A stretch of 9,014 bases of DNA. It comes from JBKPDV01 sp046728075. GTDB lineage: Bacteria > Acidobacteriota > Thermoanaerobaculia > UBA5066 > Gp7-AA6. Position 1 is the stretch's first letter; the number at the start of each line of letters is the position of its first letter. The position numbers were made by a program, and so were the translations under genes. Of this stretch, positions 7,159 through 9,014 are shown one piece after another. The DNA is taken from assembly GCA_046728075.1 (NCBI GenBank), contig JBKPDV010000098.1, forward strand, positions 1 through 9,014, given 5' to 3'. The notes under the pieces were generated by a model. It had not been told where the DNA came from, did no database searches, and saw only the letters and a program-made list of their open reading frames with translations.

Positions 7159-7395
7159 ATGAGAGTTCGAGAAGTTGGGTCGGCCAGGGTTTCCGCGTTC
7201 GTCGGACGCGTCTCGGCGGATCCGCTCGTGGGTTTGCCCGCGGTGGTCATCCCCCTGACGCGCGCGGTGGTGTGCGGCGAAGACCACGTCTATGACTCTC
7301 AACGATTTGCGATCTGTCCCAACTGCGCGGCGGAGGACCGGCTGCAGCTGGCGGATCTTCTGGCCAACCGGCGGTTTGTGATGCCGGCCCACTAG
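7159..7395 (+). CDS. Small hypothetical protein with CPNC motif (possible zinc ribbon)
   Basis: I do not recognise this 78-residue protein. It has no signal peptide and no clear membrane helix; residues 23-38 are moderately hydrophobic (GLPAVVIPLTRAVV). Cysteines and one histidine are placed as C39-x3-H43-x9-C53-x2-C56, with C53-C56 in ICPNCAAEDRL, which could bind one zinc ion. The tail is short and helical-looking (LQLADLLANRR). Support for it being real: a well-spaced Shine-Dalgarno sequence, G/C-biased third codon positions through most of the frame, and a consensus sigma-54 promoter ending 51 bp upstream. It is divergent from the winged-helix regulator and convergent with the zinc-ribbon gene. 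An antisense frame over the same stretch (7042-7392) is Arg/His-rich and looks like a shadow. A regulatory or metal-responsive role is conceivable but not shown. Confidence 0.62.
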   Translation: MRVREVGSARVSAFVGRVSADPLVGLPAVVIPLTRAVVCGEDHVYDSQRFAICPNCAAEDRLQLADLLANRRFVMPAH

Positions 7396-7408
7396 GGGAA
7401 CGCCGCCC

Positions 7409-7421
7409 GCGCGCTACGCGC
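7409..7421. terminator. Short GC hairpin between convergent genes
   Basis: GCGCG-CTA-CGCGC forms a perfect all-GC 5-bp stem with a three-base loop, 14 bp after the stop of the 78-aa gene and 33 bp beyond the stop of the zinc-ribbon gene. There is no T tract on either side, so it is at best a weak or Rho-assisted bidirectional terminator. Confidence 0.3.
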
Positions 7422-7430
7422 AGAGAATCC

Positions 7431-7456
7431 GGATCGAGACTATCGGATCGAGACTA
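7431..7456. repeat. Tandem 14-bp duplication at the end of the zinc-ribbon gene
   Basis: GGATCGAGACTA occurs at 7431-7442 and again at 7445-7456, a period of 14 bp (GGATCGAGACTATC). The right-hand copy contains the stop codon of the minus-strand zinc-ribbon gene (7454-7456, TAG on the minus strand), so the second copy carries a duplicate TAG just downstream, in another frame. It looks like a small slippage or repair duplication. Confidence 0.6.
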
Positions 7457-8023
7457 GAGGTCTTCCGGAAAGTCGCCGGCGAGATTCTGGAGGCCGCGGG
7501 GCTGGCGGCGCCGGCCCGACTTGGGGGCGCGGCTCGCTTCGAACTGCTCGAGCGCGGGCTTTCCCGCCTTCCATGCGCAAACGCTGCAAAGAACCTTTGC
7601 GGCCCGGCGGCTGCGGCGCCGGATCGGAGCGCCGCACGACGTGCATCGCCCGCGCTCTCCATCCGGCTCCGGTCTCGCGGCGGCCGAAAGACTCAAACCA
7701 GGCGCGGTTTCTTCGTCCGGCCAGCGAACAACGTTCGCGACGGCTCGACAGATCGCCAACGACCGGTTCCGGCTCGTTCCCGTGGCAATCGTTTCGACGC
7801 GGGGCAGTCGCGCGAAGAGCGTGACCACCCAGATCCCGCGAGTCTTTTCGACAGAGACCTGAACGCCGCGCTTCTCGAGGAGCGAGAGAAGCGGATCGGC
7901 GAGGGTTTCATCGGTGGAGTAGGCGGGAGCGGTCGCAGAATCGTCCTGCACCTGCTGGGCGACAGCGTGATCCAGGTCGTATCCCGGCTTTTTGAGCATC
8001 CGCTCCAGTTTTTCACCCAGCAT
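7454..8023 (-). CDS. Hypothetical protein with C-terminal zinc ribbon
   Basis: This 189-residue protein belongs to no family I can name. Residues 40-102 (DPLLSLLEKRGVQVSVEK, then GIWVVTLFARL, then SLAICRAVANVVRW) look like two or three beta strands followed by a helix. That pattern resembles the phage-type ABA sandwich domain or a small dsRBD-like fold; this is an impression, not a match. Residues 127-149 are a clear four-cysteine zinc ribbon, C127-x2-C130-x15-C146-x2-C149 (CTSCGAPI and LCSVC). A basic tail (RAPKSGRRRQPRG) follows, suggesting nucleic-acid contact. The frame is open far upstream to 8800, but that part overlaps the lipoprotein gene in another frame and is not coding. I chose the ATG at 8023, 38 nt after the lipoprotein stop; ATG at 7999 and TTG at 8050 are alternatives, and the Shine-Dalgarno sequence is weak for all. 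Probably co-transcribed with the lipoprotein gene. Confidence 0.72.
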   Translation of the reverse strand: MLGEKLERMLKKPGYDLDHAVAQQVQDDSATAPAYSTDETLADPLLSLLEKRGVQVSVEKTRGIWVVTLFARLPRVETIATGTSRNRSLAICRAVANVVRWPDEETAPGLSLSAAARPEPDGERGRCTSCGAPIRRRSRRAAKVLCSVCAWKAGKPALEQFEASRAPKSGRRRQPRGLQNLAGDFPEDL

Positions 8024-8061
8024 TTGACATCCAGCCGAGAACGCCGTCAAGCGAAGTCGCT

Positions 8062-8796
8062 CTAATCCGCCATCTGCCGTTCGAGACTCCAGACCTCCGC
8101 CGGGTCTTTCTCGAACGGGTAGACGTGCACCATCCACCCGAAGAGCTGCGGTCTCCAGCGGCCGCCCGCGGCGGAGCAGCCTGCCTCGGAGTCGATCGAT
8201 CCCCGCGGGCCGAAACGCGGGTGCGGCCCCCGCATCTCGGCTTCCAGCCCCCGGGGCGCCAGGCAGATCCGGACGTGCGCATGCCACTGGGCGATCGACA
8301 GCGGAACCCGTCGATCGAGCTCCGCTTCCGTTGCCTTCGGGCGCGCGGTGAACATCGCGCCGATCAGGCGATAGCCGCCGGCCTCTCTTTCGTAGAGGAG
8401 AGAGGTCGGGCGGGTCGGATCGAACCGAAACGCCGCGGCCATTCCGTACGCCCAATTGGTGAAGTGGTACATCTTTTGAGGAACTTCGGGGAGGAAGATC
8501 CGGTAGCCGTCCCGCTCGGCGGCGTGGAAATCCCGATACCGCTCGATCGCCGGGGCGAGCTCGGCCACGATCTCGTCGGCCCGCTGCCGGTCGCCTAGCG
8601 TGGCCGGGCGCAGCGGCGTCATCCGCATGTGGAGTTCCATGTCGCCGTGTTGCGAGCCCATGGAGTGAGCAGAATGATCCATTTCCGCCATGGACTCCGG
8701 CGCTTTCGGCGGAGCCGGCGAAGCCGTCGTCTTTCGCGAGACGCACCCTCCAGCGAAAGCGACGGCAACGGCAAACAAGACCAGGCGGCGCATCAT
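8062..8796 (-). CDS. His/Met-rich lipoprotein of a conserved uncharacterised family
   Basis: The protein has 244 residues. The N-terminus is a lipoprotein signal (MMRRLVLFAVAVAFAGGC, lipidation at C18), so it should sit at the membrane facing the periplasm. A linker rich in His and Met follows (residues 36-59: MAEMDHSAHSMGSQHGDMELHM), similar to the copper-binding segments of periplasmic copper proteins. The core holds motifs I recall from hypothetical proteins across several phyla: YHFTNW at 110-115, FRFDPTRPTSLLYE at 123-136, YRLIGAMFT at 142-150, QWHAHVRICL at 170-179, FGPRGSI, and LFGWMVHVYPFE at 218-229. Conserved H111, H172, H174, H224 and C178 could be metal or haem ligands, but no function is established to my knowledge. 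Translation may start at 8796 or at the adjacent ATG at 8793. It lies 50 bp after the gnd remnant and 38 bp before the zinc-ribbon gene, all on the same strand. Confidence 0.88.
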   Translation of the reverse strand: MMRRLVLFAVAVAFAGGCVSRKTTASPAPPKAPESMAEMDHSAHSMGSQHGDMELHMRMTPLRPATLGDRQRADEIVAELAPAIERYRDFHAAERDGYRIFLPEVPQKMYHFTNWAYGMAAAFRFDPTRPTSLLYEREAGGYRLIGAMFTARPKATEAELDRRVPLSIAQWHAHVRICLAPRGLEAEMRGPHPRFGPRGSIDSEAGCSAAGGRWRPQLFGWMVHVYPFEKDPAEVWSLERQMAD

Positions 8797-8810
8797 CCAA
8801 CCAGAGAGAC

Positions 8811-8842
8811 GAGCCGCGGCGCCGGTCGGATTACAGCGGCTC
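8811..8842. repeat. Inverted repeat between gnd end and lipoprotein gene
   Basis: GAGCCGC (8811-8817) and GCGGCTC (8836-8842) form a perfect 7-bp inverted repeat around 18 bases. It starts 4 bp past the gnd-frame terminal TGA (8847-8849) and lies 15 bp upstream of the lipoprotein start. It has no T tract, so a terminator, an mRNA hairpin or chance are all possible. Confidence 0.25.
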
Positions 8843-8846
8843 CCGG

Positions 8847-8918
8847 TCAGCCCCCCGTCGGCAGCTCCACGTGGCCGCCGAACTTCTGCCGCATGGCGGA
8901 AACAATCTTCTCGGCTTA
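8847..8918 (-). pseudogene. Conserved 6PGDH C-terminal tail left beyond the in-frame stops
   Basis: After two consecutive TAA codons (8919-8921 and 8916-8918) the same frame continues as AEKIVSAMRQKFGGHVELP and ends at TGA (8847-8849). This matches the expected C-terminus of short NAD-type 6-phosphogluconate dehydrogenases, which end with a helix followed by FGGH. The alignment needs no gap: family members have about three residues, often [DH][TS]F, between RQE and AEK, and here those codons read CAG TAA TAA. The tail is therefore either a fresh loss of about 22 codons or a sequence error. Confidence 0.7.
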
Positions 8919-9014
8919 TTACTGTTCCTGCCGCGATCGGACCCGCGTGTAGAGCGGGGCCGACAGGACGGCCGCGGGCACGGCCTCTTCGATCGCCGCG
9001 AAGATGGTCCAGCG
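8919..9014 (-). CDS. gnd: 6-phosphogluconate dehydrogenase (short NAD type), C-terminal fragment
   Basis: Only the last 31 codons before the first stop are inside the window; the gene enters from the right edge. The frame reads RWTIFAAIEEAVPAAVLSA and then PLYTRVRSRQEQ before TAA TAA. The run RWT, AIEE.VPA and a short helix ending RSRQE is the characteristic C-terminal part of the roughly 300-residue, GndA/YqeC-like 6-phosphogluconate dehydrogenases, which oxidise and decarboxylate 6-phosphogluconate to ribulose 5-phosphate in the pentose phosphate pathway. The visible part lies in the all-helical C-terminal domain. The catalytic Lys and the NAD(P)-binding N-terminal domain are outside the window. 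If the two stops are real, the protein lacks its last 22 or so residues, including the conserved FGGH. Whether a shortened enzyme would work cannot be told from this fragment. The lipoprotein gene follows on the same strand. Confidence 0.75.
   Translation of the reverse strand, partial: RWTIFAAIEEAVPAAVLSAPLYTRVRSRQEQ

Noticed and set aside
7042..7392. 116-codon minus-strand frame opposite the 78-aa gene and the divergent promoter
   Set aside because: It covers the intergenic control region, is Arg/His-rich without motifs, and would place the sigma-54 site inside a coding region.
7454..8800. A single 448-residue protein covering both minus-strand genes
   Set aside because: Upstream of 8023 this frame overlaps the lipoprotein gene, which has a signal peptide and conserved motifs in another frame. 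The real gene starts near 8023.
1..9014. CRISPR array, tRNA/rRNA gene, insertion sequence or defence system
   Set aside because: No regularly spaced repeats, no structural-RNA consensus such as a T-loop, and no transposase, integrase, nuclease or toxin-antitoxin motif were seen on either strand.

Overview
The window is high-GC bacterial chromosome with closely packed genes. It suggests Acidobacteriota or a similar soil phylum. The clues are a membrane Ser/Thr kinase carrying a TolB/FlgO-like and TPR output region, and a one-component regulator that joins an OmpR-type winged helix to a PD40 beta-propeller across one membrane helix. Both architectures are abundant in that phylum. No marker gene is present, so the taxonomy is an inference.

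Layout. (1) 2-2119 (+): C-terminal part of a Ser/Thr protein kinase, cut by the window start inside the activation segment. (2) 2208-2675 and 2672-4831 (+): a translationally coupled pair (ATGA overlap) encoding a two-subunit molybdenum hydroxylase of the isoquinoline 1-oxidoreductase type (IorA-like 2Fe-2S subunit, IorB-like Mo subunit with a Tat signal). (3) 4885-7026 (-): the winged-helix/PD40 membrane regulator, convergent with iorB. (4) 7027-7158: a divergent intergenic region with a consensus sigma-54 (-24/-12) promoter pointing right, a weaker mirror-image match pointing left, and two short inverted repeats. (5) 7159-7395 (+): a 78-aa hypothetical protein with a CPNC motif, directly downstream of that promoter. 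(6) 7454-8023 and 8062-8796 (-): a zinc-ribbon protein and, upstream of it, a His/Met-rich lipoprotein of a conserved uncharacterised family. (7) 8847-9014 (-): the 3' end of a 6-phosphogluconate dehydrogenase gene of the short NAD type. It carries two consecutive in-frame TAA codons, after which the conserved C-terminal tail continues in the same frame.

How the genes relate. The IorAB pair is the only recognisable metabolic enzyme that is complete here. It is flanked by two membrane proteins with sensor-like extracytoplasmic regions, but nothing in the sequence proves that either controls it. The gnd end, the lipoprotein and the zinc-ribbon gene are tandem on the minus strand with short gaps and may be co-transcribed. 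The points most worth a second look are the sigma-54 promoter of the small CPNC protein and the interrupted gnd end. No tRNA, rRNA, CRISPR array or insertion sequence was seen.
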